Positions 8,057 to 16,098 are shown, counted from the stretch's first letter. The stretch is 64,000 nucleotides of DNA from Bog-473 sp963828505 (GCA_963828505.1 CAWHFM010000008.1:1-64000); one strand, 5' to 3'. Notes: generated from the sequence alone by a model not told the origin. Translations and numbers: made by a program.

Positions 8057-9088
8057 TCAGAAGTAGATGATCTGCTTGGCCCGCTCGGCCACCTCGTCCA
8101 GGTCGCCCGTCCAGGCGCCGGTCGAGAGGTACTTCCAGCCGCCGTCGGCCGACACCACCACGATCGACGCCTGCTCCCCCTCCCCGATGGAGGAGGCGCA
8201 CTTCACTGCTCCCGCCACGGCGGCCCCCGTCGAGAGGCCGGCGAACACGCCCACGTCGGTGAGCCGACGGGTCCACTCAATCGAGTCCTTCGGCCGCACC
8301 ACGGTCTTCCGATCGAGCAGGTCGGCCCCGCCCAGATCCTCGAAGATGGGCGGGATGTAGCCGTCGTCGAGATTGCGCAGCCCGTCGACGATCTCCCCCG
8401 AGGGCGGCTCGACGGCCCAGATCGACACGGCGTCACCGAGCTTCTCCCGCAGGAACCGCCCCACCCCGAGCAGGGTGCCGGACGTGCCGAGGCCGGCGAC
8501 GAAGTGCGTCACCGCCGGGCAGTCGCGCAGGATCTCGGGCCCCGTGCCCTCGTAATGCGCCTTGGGATTGGCGGGGTTGCCGTACTGGTAGAGAAACACC
8601 CACTCCGGATGCTCCTCGGCCAGCCCACGGGCCATGCGCACCGCCCCGTTGGACGCTTCCGAGCCCGGAGACTCGATGACCTCTGCTCCCCACAGCTCCA
8701 GCAGCTGGCGCCGCTCCACGGAGACGTTGGTCGGCATCACGACCTTGAGCGTGTAGCCCTTGACCCGGCAGACCATGGCCAGGCCGATGCCCGTGTTGCC
8801 CGAGGACGGCTCCATGAGCACCTGCCCGGGCTCGCCGGGCCGGAGCACGCCCGTCCGCTCCGCCTCCTCCACCATGGAGAGCGCGACCCGGTCCTTGACC
8901 GAACCGCCGGGGTTCTGACCCTCGAGCTTCAGGTAGATGCGGGCGAGCGGGTTCGGGCTGAGCGCGCTGACGTCGACCAGGGGCGTGTTGCCGATCATGT
9001 CGAGCACCGAGGCGAACGCGCCGCCGGGCCCGGTGGCGGGCTCCCGGGACGCCCGCTCCGACCCTGCCGCCTGCTCCGACCGTTCCAT
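8057..9088 (-). CDS. cysM: PLP-dependent cysteine synthase, CysM-type (CysO-dependent)
   Basis: This 343-residue fold-type II PLP enzyme has the cofactor lysine in NPGGSVKDR, the phosphate/substrate loop EPSSGNTGIGLA, the GLGTSGTLLGVGRFL loop and the VVVSADGGWKYL segment near the end. In Mycobacterium tuberculosis the same three-gene set makes cysteine from O-phosphoserine, with sulfur carried as a thiocarboxylate on CysO. The adjacent cysO and mec genes make that role likely here. The first 25 residues are Ser/Glu-rich and not part of the fold. The start is 15 bases past the cysO stop, so the two are surely co-transcribed. Confidence 0.92.
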   Translation of the reverse strand: MERSEQAAGSERASREPATGPGGAFASVLDMIGNTPLVDVSALSPNPLARIYLKLEGQNPGGSVKDRVALSMVEEAERTGVLRPGEPGQVLMEPSSGNTGIGLAMVCRVKGYTLKVVMPTNVSVERRQLLELWGAEVIESPGSEASNGAVRMARGLAEEHPEWVFLYQYGNPANPKAHYEGTGPEILRDCPAVTHFVAGLGTSGTLLGVGRFLREKLGDAVSIWAVEPPSGEIVDGLRNLDDGYIPPIFEDLGGADLLDRKTVVRPKDSIEWTRRLTDVGVFAGLSTGAAVAGAVKCASSIGEGEQASIVVVSADGGWKYLSTGAWTGDLDEVAERAKQIIYF

Positions 9089-9103
9089 GTGCGCGACCCG
9101 CGC

Positions 9104-9379
9104 TCAGCCGCCGGCGACGGCCGGCAGGATGGAGACCTCGGCGCCGTCGGCGACGGGCGTGTCGAGGCCCTTCAGGTAACGCACGTCGTCGTCGTCGACG
9201 TAGATGTTCACGAACTTGTGCAGGCTGCCGTCGTCCTGGAGCACCTGCCCCGCCATGCCGGGATACTCGGCCACGAGCTTGCCCAACACCTCCCCGATGG
9301 TGGCACCGTCGATGCTGACCACGGACGCTCCACCGGCCTGTGAGCGCAGCACGGTGGGTAGGCGGACATCGACGGCCAC
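9104..9379 (-). CDS. cysO: Sulfur-carrier protein CysO (MoaD/ThiS family)
   Basis: This 91-residue ubiquitin-like protein opens with the strand VDVRLPTVLRSQAGG, contains KFVNIYVDDDDVRYL and ends in the required Gly-Gly after EVSILPAVA. The C-terminal glycine is converted to a thiocarboxylate that delivers sulfide to CysM; the resulting CysO-cysteine adduct is cut by Mec. Its place between mec and cysM matches the M. tuberculosis cluster. It starts at ATG 9379. Mec lies 172 bases upstream in the transcript order. Confidence 0.92.
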   Translation of the reverse strand: MAVDVRLPTVLRSQAGGASVVSIDGATIGEVLGKLVAEYPGMAGQVLQDDGSLHKFVNIYVDDDDVRYLKGLDTPVADGAEVSILPAVAGG

Positions 9380-9551
9380 GGGGCCTCCTCGTCGGGCTCG
9401 ATTGGTGTGGTCTCGGTCAGCTCGTCACGGCCTCTACGACCCGGCCCTAGGCCGGTCCGGCTCCGGACCGGGCATCGATCGACACCGATTGTTGACTGAT
9501 CTGGTAACGATTCTACAGGTGCTGGGCCCCTGGCAGCGGGAGCAGAGGTCG

Positions 9552-10052
9552 TCAGCCGGTTCCGCTCCCGGCCGTCCCTGGCACGTCGGCGCCGGGCACG
9601 TCCAGCTCCGGTACGTCGAGCCCGGGCACCTCGAGCCCGGGCACCTCGAGCCTGGGCACGTCCACCAGCTCCTCCATGACCTCGGCCCCTTTGATCGCGT
9701 AGCTACGCACCACCGGATGCGTGTCCCGCAGCGAGACCAGCACGTAGTGCCACCCGGGGTCGGCGGCCTGGGCCACGTCGGTCGCCGAGGGATAGGCGTC
9801 CGTGTGGGTGTGGGAGTGGAAGACGCCCACGATGTCGGCCCCGAGGGCCCGTGCCTCCCGGTCGACCCGCAGCATCTCTCGAGGGTCGATCTCGTAGACC
9901 ATGGCCGAGGCGGCCGCGTTCTGCGTCGGGAAGATGTGGGTCGCCTCGTCGCCTCCATAGGACCCGACCAGGAGGCCGCACGCCTCGTCGGGCAGACCGG
10001 AGAGGCAGTGCGCCACCATCTCCATGTAGAGGTCTCGGGCCAGCCGCAGCAT
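9552..10052 (-). CDS. mec: Mec-type CysO-cysteine peptidase (JAMM/M67 metalloprotease)
   Basis: Starting at ATG 10052 this is a 166-residue protein. It shows the JAMM zinc site: the Glu in DEACGLLVG, then HSHTHTDAYPSATD supplying His-x-His and the downstream Ser and Asp. It is expected to release cysteine from the CysO-cysteine adduct. After the catalytic domain (about residue 130) there is an unusual low-complexity tail built from five-residue units such as VPGLE and VPGLD, not part of the usual Mec fold. Its start is only 25 bases from the divergent smpB start, so the two promoters must overlap or lie inside the opposite gene. Confidence 0.9.
   Translation of the reverse strand: MLRLARDLYMEMVAHCLSGLPDEACGLLVGSYGGDEATHIFPTQNAAASAMVYEIDPREMLRVDREARALGADIVGVFHSHTHTDAYPSATDVAQAADPGWHYVLVSLRDTHPVVRSYAIKGAEVMEELVDVPRLEVPGLEVPGLDVPELDVPGADVPGTAGSGTG
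9582..9656. repeat. 15-bp repeat (5 units) at the 3' end of mec
   Basis: Five 15-base units follow one another: CACGTCGGCGCCGGG, CACGTCCAGCTCCGG, TACGTCGAGCCCGGG, CACCTCGAGCCCGGG and CACCTCGAGCCTGGG. On the minus strand they encode the acidic pentapeptides V-P-G-x-(D/E) that make up the Mec tail. The last three are nearly identical, suggesting recent duplication. Confidence 0.85.
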
Positions 10053-10077
10053 CGTCGCAGGGTACCCTCGGACACTG

Positions 10078-10602
10078 ATGGCCAGGGCAAAGAAGCAGAT
10101 CGCCAAGCGGGCTGCCGCCCGTGAGGAGCGCACCGGTGACCGGACGGTGGCGACGAATCGGCGCGCTCGGCGTGAGTACGAATTCCTCGAGACCTTCGAG
10201 GCGGGCATCGTGCTCCAGGGCTCGGAGGTGAAGTCGCTGCGGGAGGGCAAGGCCCAGCTCAACGAGGCCTACGCCCGGGTGGATGATGGCGAACTGTGGC
10301 TCTTCCAGATGCACATCCCGCCCTGGCAGTACTCGACCGGAGTCGGCGCCCACCAGGCGGACCGCAAACGAAAACTGCTCTTGCACCGGGCCCAGATCGA
10401 TGAGCTCTTGGGGAAGACGCAGCAGCAGTCGCTGACACTGGTCCCCGTGTCCCTGTACTTCCGCGACGGCAAGGCGAAGGTGCAGTTGGCTCTGGCCAAG
10501 GGACGTCGCCTCTACGACAAGCGCAACCTCATCATCGCCCGTGACGCCGAACGGGAGGCCGCCCGGGCCACGAAGGAGCTCAGCCGCTGGGGCGGAGAGT
10601 GA
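10078..10602 (+). CDS. smpB: SsrA-binding protein SmpB
   Basis: This 174-residue protein carries the full SmpB signature: ATNRRARREYEFLETFEAGI, GSEVKSLREGKAQLNEAYA, WLFQMHIPPW, and the basic tail GRRLYDKRNLIIARDAEREA. SmpB binds tmRNA and brings it to stalled ribosomes for trans-translation. The tmRNA gene follows 79 bases downstream, the common smpB-ssrA order. The start ATG 10078 gives the expected length for the family with a basic N-terminal extension. Confidence 0.97.
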   Translation: MARAKKQIAKRAAAREERTGDRTVATNRRARREYEFLETFEAGIVLQGSEVKSLREGKAQLNEAYARVDDGELWLFQMHIPPWQYSTGVGAHQADRKRKLLLHRAQIDELLGKTQQQSLTLVPVSLYFRDGKAKVQLALAKGRRLYDKRNLIIARDAEREAARATKELSRWGGE

Positions 10603-10681
10603 GGCGCCGCGTCCTGTCTAGAATGCAGGTTCCGGCCAAGGTGGTCGGGGAGGCCCGTTCCAAGGCCGAAAACCCAAACAT

Positions 10682-11031
10682 GGGGGTGATTGGTTTCGAC
10701 TTCGGTCGTCAAGGTAGGAGAAGCGAGCCGTGGTCTCCGGAGCCACGTTAAAGAGCCGGAACCAAAAACAAACGCCGAGCACACTCAGCTCAGCCTCGCT
10801 GCTTAAGTAGCGACGTCCAGCCGGTCTCCGCCCTATGGATCGGGTCTTGGGCGTCATTTAGTAGGGCTCACTCAACCGCTCTCACCAACTGAGCGCTGAG
10901 GACATCTTCGTTGGTTACGGGGCGGCACAGCCGCCGGCAGTGGTGCCGCCCCCGACAAATCCCTGTCGGCTGCGCTCGGAGAAGGCCTATTGCGGCTCCG
11001 GAGGACGCGGGTTCGATTCCCGCCACCTCCA
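10682..11031 (+). ncRNA. ssrA: Transfer-messenger RNA (tmRNA)
   Basis: The 5' end GGGGGTGATTGGTTTCGACT is the standard tmRNA start. The 3' end carries a T-arm GGGTTCGATTCCC and CACCTCC, which pairs with the 5' GGGGGTG (one G-U), followed by discriminator A at 11031; the CCA is not encoded. A tag reading frame ends at TAA 10804-10806 with ...NAEHTQLSLAA, keeping the C-terminal LAA that directs tagged proteins to proteolysis. Length is about 350 nt. The exact resume codon was not fixed by eye. It works with SmpB just upstream. Confidence 0.94.
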
Positions 11032-11195
11032 AGAGCGGCTCGGTTGCGAACATGCAGGCCGGGACGTTGTTGGAGGTGCGCCAATACCTCGTGGGCCACG
11101 CTTGGACACAACGGGACACGTGAACTGCGTCCAGCCGCGGTGTCCCGTTCTCCGCATTGGCGACATCCGGGCGCATGCGATGCGACGCTTCTTGA

Positions 11196-11447
11196 TCAGG
11201 TAGGGAAACGCTTCACCGCGCTCTCCACGGTCGGTGCCGCCGAGGATTGAACTGTCCTGGGATTCTTGGAGGCTCTGGGGTGCCCTGGCTCTTCTGCGTC
11301 GGAGTAAAACATGAGGTCCAGCATCACGTCGATGATCGGTCTCGGTGGGACATCCAGCTCCTTGTCCTGTAGCTCCGCAGACAGGATCTCCAGCTGCTCG
11401 TCCCGAGAGAGATTCGCTGCTCGCTCCCGGACGGCCGCATTGACCAC
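11196..11447 (-). CDS. Hypothetical protein third in the toxin-antitoxin locus
   Basis: From GTG 11447 this gives 83 residues with a charged helical part (VRERAANLSRDEQLEILSAE) and no recognised domain. The same frame stays open upstream to 11597 and reads like protein: PALDVPAQTRDPEKLLREFL, then RARGDSAFAHAIEQRE. It contains no ATG, GTG or TTG before the in-frame stop at 11598-11600, just below the antitoxin end at 11631. Either translation starts at a rare codon (for example ATC near 11588), or an indel has separated the start from the body. The gene probably belongs to the HigBA-like operon above it. Its function is unknown. Confidence 0.5.
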   Translation of the reverse strand: MVNAAVRERAANLSRDEQLEILSAELQDKELDVPPRPIIDVMLDLMFYSDAEEPGHPRASKNPRTVQSSAAPTVESAVKRFPT

Positions 11448-11630
11448 TTGACGGCGTAGCGGCTCCCGTTCTCTCTGCTCAATGGCGTGTGCGAACGCGG
11501 AATCTCCGCGTGCTCTCTTCAGGAACTCACGGAGGAGCTTCTCTGGATCTCTCGTCTGCGCTGGAACGTCGAGCGCCGGCTTCTCGATTGTCGCCTGTCA
11601 CTTTGGCCTCGTAGTGTTCGGCCGGAGGGA

Positions 11631-11912
11631 CTACCGAGCGACGATCCGCAGGTCGGCGTCAAGGGCGTTGGCGATCCGGAGCAACGTTCGCTCGTTGGGC
11701 ATGGCCGAGCCCCTCTCAATCCGGCTGATGTCCCCTTGATCGATCCCGGAACGCTTTGCGAGCTCAGCTTGGGTCAAGCCGTGCTTCTCACGGAGCTCGA
11801 TGACTTGCATGGCGAGGGCGTACACGCCCGCAAAGACGTCACGCTGCGCCTCTCCGGCCTTGCTCAACCGGCCACGTCGTCCCGCTGACACCTCGTTGTA
11901 GGTCCTCGCCAT
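11631..11912 (-). CDS. XRE-family HTH antitoxin (HigA-like)
   Basis: This 93-residue protein has a complete HTH_3 domain: HGLTQAELAKRSGIDQGDIS followed by RIERGSAMPNERTLLRIANA. The N-terminal 40 residues are an Ala/Arg-rich helix, as in HigA antitoxins that pair with RelE/Gp49-like toxins. The toxin gene lies immediately upstream in the same transcript (toxin first, the higBA order). It normally would bind its own promoter and neutralise the toxin; here the toxin frame is broken while the antitoxin is intact. Confidence 0.86.
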   Translation of the reverse strand: MARTYNEVSAGRRGRLSKAGEAQRDVFAGVYALAMQVIELREKHGLTQAELAKRSGIDQGDISRIERGSAMPNERTLLRIANALDADLRIVAR

Positions 11913-11968
11913 GTGCGTTCCTTTCCCTCGCTCATATTATGGGATTTCTCCCATACCGCGGGCATGCC

Positions 11969-12408
11969 CTACTTGGGGCCTTTTCCGAGCGGTTGACGGT
12001 TTCGCCAGCTCTTGAGGTTCTTCCTGGCCTTTTCGATCTCTCGATCCTGCCGCCGTTTGTTGGCGTCCTTGCCCTTGTCGGTGCCGCCCAACAGGAGCAC
12101 CACCTTCTTCCCGTGGAAGTGGACGAAGACTCGCGACAAGATTGACTGCCTTGGTCGAACCGCGCCTCGCCCGAGCCGAACATGTGGATGATCTCGTCCT
12201 CGTCGTGGCGCAACCGGAACTCGTAGACCCCATCGCCGAGTGGCTTCAGCCATTCGGTCCGAGCCAAATCGAGGCCCCGTTCGGAGAGAACGAGTCTGAG
12301 GGCAGCGTCGAGCGCTGAGAACTTCGCTTCAGAGAGGTCGTTGATCCATTCCGTGAACGGTTCCCGACCGTCGTCGATCTCGAACACTTCCAGTGCCCAC
12401 AAGCCCAT
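11969..12408 (-). pseudogene. RelE/HigB (Gp49-like) toxin, split by a frameshift
   Basis: Read from ATG 12408 (or 12459), the first part gives PFTEWINDLSEAKFSALDAA, TEWLKPLGDGVYEFRLRHD and IIHMFGSGEARFDQG, the N-terminal half of a phage Gp49/HigB-type RNA interferase. The C-terminal half, ILSRVFVHFHGKKVVLLLGG then DANKRRQDREIEKARKNLKS, is present in the neighbouring frame and ends at 11969. One base appears missing near 12135-12155. Together they make a full-length toxin of the usual size. As sequenced the toxin cannot be made unless ribosomes slip. An assembly error is possible. The antitoxin gene follows 56 bases later. Confidence 0.72.
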
Positions 12409-12678
12409 CTCGGCATCGTGACGAATGCGTGTGTCATTGGGCCGCCTTGGGTGATGCATTCACGGACACGAGCGGGACACGAGCGCCGTCTTTCACACAT
12501 CTGTAGCGCGAATGACTTACTTCCAAGCGTCGTGAGTGACCACGAAGTGGTGCGCCTCTTCGGCGGAGGTTGGCAAAACCGGTGATGAGCTTCTGCGATG
12601 CGAGCATTACAGACCGGGAGGCTTGCGCTGCAGGGCTGCTGCCGTTGCCTTGAAACTCGCGTCCTCAGGTCTGGCCGG

Positions 12679-13839
12679 CTAGCCGATGGTGCTCGTGATG
12701 AGAAGTGCGTGCTGTGGCTGACCCGCCGTCACCGCCCAAGTCCCAACGGCGAAGCAAACCTTGTGAGTGCAGGCTATCCCGCCAAGGAAATCCTGAGCCG
12801 ACCCAGGCACGTCAGCACCCGGTGTCACTGTCCATGTTGAACCGTTCCAGACCTCGATGAGTTCTCCCTCGTTCACATCCCCCACCGCCACGCAGTCCGT
12901 TACACGGGGGCACGACGCATTGCCAAGGTAGTTACTTCCGCCCGAAGCCTGAGGGCTGGTGACGATGACCCAGCTCGTGGGCGTCCATGATTCGATGAGG
13001 CTCTGAGCGGCAGCACCCGATACCGATGGCGTGTACGAGCCGACGGCGACGCAGCTACTCAGGGTCTTCCGACACGTCACGCCGCCGAGAGCGTTGTCGC
13101 CAGCGGGGTCTGGTCCGTTCTCGCTAGGGAACCGCGACCAAGTCGATCCGTCCCAGGCGAGCGCGAATGACAGGGATTGGACGGGAGACCCGTACTCATC
13201 AGAAAATCCAACGGCCACGCAGCTTGTTGGCGTGACACAGTGCACGCCGTTGAGACCCGAGTATCCCTGATTCGGAGTCGGGGTGGAGGTCCAGGAGGTA
13301 CCGTTCCAGACCTCGCCGAAGTTGTCGGTATGTCCTGATCCGATCTCGTTGGTGCCGACGAAAACGCAGAACGAGGACCCGATGCACGAGATCGACATAG
13401 GAAACAGACCTTCTGCGGCATTTGTCACGATCTTCCATCGCTTGCCATTCCATCGTTCCGTGAGCGAGCTGATGCTTCCCGATGCCCACGTGTTGCCCAC
13501 CAGCATGCAGAAGGTTGGACTCGTGCAACTGACTGCTCCGAGTTGCACGTTCACTCCACTGACGGCTGGCGACTGCATAGGAGTCCACATTGATCCGTTC
13601 CAGCGTTCGATCAACGGATGGTCGAGCGCCTTCGGTCCCTGGCCCAACGTCCATCCGGTGGCGATGCAGAACGAGCTTCCGCCGCACGAGATGCCGCCCA
13701 GTGAACTGCTGTAGGCGCTCACTCTCAGGGGCACGACCGACCAGCTCGACGCGGCTGAGGTCGAAATAGCCGAGCCGACCTGCACGCACCCGGTGACTGC
13801 AAGCAGAGAACAAAAAAATACAGCTGACCTTCGTCGCAC
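12679..13839 (-). CDS. Exported lipoprotein-like seven-repeat beta-propeller
   Basis: This 386-residue protein starts with a basic signal peptide and lipobox-like FFCSLLAVTGC (Cys near residue 17). It then has seven repeats of 45-55 residues. Each begins L-G-x-(I/V)-x-C-(x)4-6-C and most continue with AVG...ExWNGxxW, for example LGAVSCTSPTFCMLVG and VWNGTSWT. The N-terminal SSWSVVPL completes the last repeat, the strand-swap closure expected of a seven-bladed propeller. Each blade has a Cys pair that could form a disulfide. Similar repeat proteins occur widely in soil actinobacteria without known function. It is likely surface-anchored; any ligand is unknown. Confidence 0.8.
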   Translation of the reverse strand: MRRRSAVFFCSLLAVTGCVQVGSAISTSAASSWSVVPLRVSAYSSSLGGISCGGSSFCIATGWTLGQGPKALDHPLIERWNGSMWTPMQSPAVSGVNVQLGAVSCTSPTFCMLVGNTWASGSISSLTERWNGKRWKIVTNAAEGLFPMSISCIGSSFCVFVGTNEIGSGHTDNFGEVWNGTSWTSTPTPNQGYSGLNGVHCVTPTSCVAVGFSDEYGSPVQSLSFALAWDGSTWSRFPSENGPDPAGDNALGGVTCRKTLSSCVAVGSYTPSVSGAAAQSLIESWTPTSWVIVTSPQASGGSNYLGNASCPRVTDCVAVGDVNEGELIEVWNGSTWTVTPGADVPGSAQDFLGGIACTHKVCFAVGTWAVTAGQPQHALLITSTIG

Positions 13840-14120
13840 GGTCCCGCCTTCTCGCTCGTTGTCGCCGCAAGCCTATCGACGGTTGTGCCTGTTTGTTTTC
13901 GGCGGGCTATCCATTCAGTCGAGGAATCGACCAACCAACCAGAACTCTCCGCCGCCCGTTCCAACGTGACCGCCTGCTTCTCTGGAGTATTGTAAGTCTC
14001 GTTACCTGGACCGTCGACGGACGTCCGACCTTTGCGGCGGTCCGGTTACCCGCTCGGCTGTCTCATAAGCTCGACGATCGAGCAATGGTATTAACGAGAA
14101 ATCGAGACTGAGATGTGTTG

Positions 14121-14450
14121 ATGCCCGGTAGAGGCCGTGTTCCACAGAGCGTTGTCAGTTCATCCCGGGGCGGTCTGTCGGCTCGGCGCCTGGCCTTGCT
14201 CGCACTTGTAGGACTCTCGTCGTTGGGTCTCACGACTTGCGGGTCAGCTGGTCCCTCCAAGGTGTATCAGGACGGTTGGGACCACGCGATTGCCTCACCC
14301 GAGTACGACTGCAATACCGTCCCGGCAGGCGTCGCATCACCATCCGATTGGACGAAGGGCTGTACGACTGCGGAGAACTATCGGGGGATCCATAACACCT
14401 CGGGGCACTATCCGACCCCGACTCCGACCACATACACAGGCGATCCGTAG
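14121..14450 (+). CDS. Small putative lipoprotein
   Basis: Starting at ATG 14121 this is a 109-residue protein. A basic segment and hydrophobic stretch LALLALVGLSSLGLTTC give a likely lipoprotein signal with the lipidated Cys near residue 40. The mature part is short, with three cysteines and a Thr/Pro-rich end (PTPTPTTYTGDP). YDCNTVPAGVASPSDWTKGC may form a small disulfide-linked fold. No family is recognised. The start is uncertain because GTG 14115 and TTG 14118 are also in frame. Confidence 0.58.
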   Translation: MPGRGRVPQSVVSSSRGGLSARRLALLALVGLSSLGLTTCGSAGPSKVYQDGWDHAIASPEYDCNTVPAGVASPSDWTKGCTTAENYRGIHNTSGHYPTPTPTTYTGDP

Positions 14451-14606
14451 TCGTTGGCTCTGCCCGCAAGCGGTGCACTGGGGCATAGGATTAGAAGTGA
14501 TGCTGGCTCACCGGAGTCCCTGATCGTCGCCTATTGGTGGTGGCTCGGGCGGTGAACATCCTGAAGTGACCGCCTATCTGGCACCGCAACCACTGCTGGA
14601 GCAATG

Positions 14607-15056
14607 TCAGATCTCATCCGGAAGTATCGAAAACATCACGACATCGAGCCGTTGTCCATCGTGCTCCCAATATGCCCGGAGGACGCCTTCGCGATGAAAA
14701 CCCACTCGTTCCACAAGCCGTAGGGCCGGTACGTTCTCCAGCGCCACAAGCGCCTGAAGGCGCCGGACGTCCAGCGCCGTCACGCTCCACCTGGCGAACA
14801 TGCGGAGAGCGGTGGTTGCGATTCCTCGGCCACGGGCGCGCGGAACGACTCCGCATCCGAATTCACCCGTCTGGTGTTCGCCCACCATGACCATGACTTC
14901 ACCGAGATACGAATCGCTCCCGAGCTCGGCAATGACGAGGTGGAGCAACTCGCCGTCCGAGCGGTACTGCTCGAACATCTCCACGACGTCGGCGGGATCG
15001 ATTGCCGGGAGAGGCGACACCGAGCGCGCGGTCACCGGATCCCGACCGAACTCCAC
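14607..15056 (-). CDS. GNAT acetyltransferase (RimJ/RimL-like), 5' end unclear
   Basis: From GTG 15056 this 149-residue protein contains the acetyl-CoA loop VVPRARGRGIATTALRMFAR, then LEVALENVPALRLVERVGF-type sequence (LVALENVPALRLVERVGF) and VLRAYWEHDG, typical of ribosomal-protein-type N-acetyltransferases. The usual N-terminal strand is missing from this reading but is present in the same frame upstream: ASLPFPDPPLRG and FILRPFQEKDFDAAV, reaching past 15140. No ATG, GTG or TTG lies in that upstream stretch before a stop. The gene may use a rare start or have lost its start codon. Substrate unknown. Confidence 0.78.
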   Translation of the reverse strand: MEFGRDPVTARSVSPLPAIDPADVVEMFEQYRSDGELLHLVIAELGSDSYLGEVMVMVGEHQTGEFGCGVVPRARGRGIATTALRMFARWSVTALDVRRLQALVALENVPALRLVERVGFHREGVLRAYWEHDGQRLDVVMFSILPDEI

Positions 15057-15275
15057 GGCAGCATCGAAATCCTTCTCTTGAAATGGACGCAGGATGAACG
15101 TCGAGCCACGGAGTGGTGGGTCTGGAAATGGAAGCGAAGCGGTGATTGGTCGATGGTAGGCCCGGGTCCCAGCCGCGCGGGCAGGACAGCGAAAATGCGG
15201 GTTGATCTCCTATGGGTTAGATTCGATGGTGCCGGATCCGTCCGGCTGAACTGTTCGAGAATCGAGGGTCCCGTC

Positions 15276-15548
15276 ATGATGAGGAGAAGGCCACTTCGCC
15301 GAGCTGCAGTCATCGGGGGCGTTGCTGCGGTCGCACACCACGCTGGCACCCAGTCCGGGCAGGCGCAGGCCGAAGCCCAGCAACAGCCCCAGGCGGCGCC
15401 CCCGCCTCCCGAGGCCGCCGGTGCGCCAGATGTTGCCGGCGCCGACATGGTCACCCAACTCGAGAACTTGAAGAAGCTTCTCGACGACGGTGTACTCACG
15501 CAGGCGGAGTTCGACACGCAAAAGCAGAAGCTGCTCTCGAGTTCCTGA
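15276..15548 (+). CDS. Small SHOCT-domain protein
   Basis: From ATG 15276 this is a 90-residue protein. A basic and hydrophobic N-terminus (RRPLRRAAVIGGVAAVAHHA) may be a membrane anchor. A Gln/Pro/Ala-rich linker follows, then the SHOCT motif QLENLKKLLDDGVLTQAEFD with TQKQKLL, the short C-terminal domain found in many oligomerising bacterial proteins. It sits 12 bases before a DUF6325 gene, a pairing seen in other actinobacteria, so the two probably act together. GAGGG upstream serves as ribosome-binding site. Confidence 0.82.
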   Translation: MMRRRPLRRAAVIGGVAAVAHHAGTQSGQAQAEAQQQPQAAPPPPEAAGAPDVAGADMVTQLENLKKLLDDGVLTQAEFDTQKQKLLSSS

Positions 15549-15560
15549 GGAAGGAAGAGA

Positions 15561-16049
15561 ATGACTATTGGACCCGTTCAGATGCTCGTACTGGGCTTTT
15601 CCGAGCCGGAGTTCACGGGCAAGATCGCCGCGGAGTTGGACAAACTTCGTGAGCACGAGTTCGTGCGGATCGTGGACGCCCTTGTCGTCTCGAAAGACGA
15701 CGACGGGGAAATCACTGCGCTTCAGGTGAGCGATCTGAGCTCCGACGAGGCGATGGAGATGGGTGCGATCGCCGGAGCCCTGGTTGGACTAGGCGCCGGT
15801 GACGCTGAGGCGGGCGCCGAGGCGGGTGCAGCCGAAGCCGCCGATGGTCATCTGATCCCAGACGAGGAAGCATGGTTCGTCGCGGATGCCATCCCCAACG
15901 GTTCTGCCGCCGCGATCGTGCTACTCGAGCATCTCTGGGCCATCCCCTTCCGCAATTCGATTGTCGATGCGGGTGGGATCGCCCTGGCAGACGAGTGGAT
16001 TCACCCAGCGGACCTGGTGGCGGTCGGCCTCGAAGGCGCCTCCGGATAA
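15561..16049 (+). CDS. DUF6325 family protein
   Basis: This 162-residue acidic protein begins GPVQMLVLGFSEPEFTGKIA, continues with LREHEFVRIVDALVVSKDD and DLSSDEAMEMGAIAGALVGL, and has a Gly/Ala/Glu-rich middle. The C-terminal half holds IPNGSAAAIVLLEHLWAIPF and LADEWIHPADLVAVG. This matches the DUF6325 family, related to DUF1269 proteins, whose role is unknown. It directly follows the SHOCT gene. An AGGAAGGAAGAG purine run just before the ATG is a good ribosome-binding site. Confidence 0.83.
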   Translation: MTIGPVQMLVLGFSEPEFTGKIAAELDKLREHEFVRIVDALVVSKDDDGEITALQVSDLSSDEAMEMGAIAGALVGLGAGDAEAGAEAGAAEAADGHLIPDEEAWFVADAIPNGSAAAIVLLEHLWAIPFRNSIVDAGGIALADEWIHPADLVAVGLEGASG

Positions 16050-16098
16050 CAAGAACCTAGCTTTCGAGGCCGGGCATCCTGGTCTTCATTCGAACGAC

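Noticed and set aside
11229..11255. tRNA 3'-end-like sequence (GTTCAATCCTCGG on the minus strand)
   Set aside because: The flanking bases do not pair as a T-stem and no other cloverleaf parts are present; it lies inside a reading frame.
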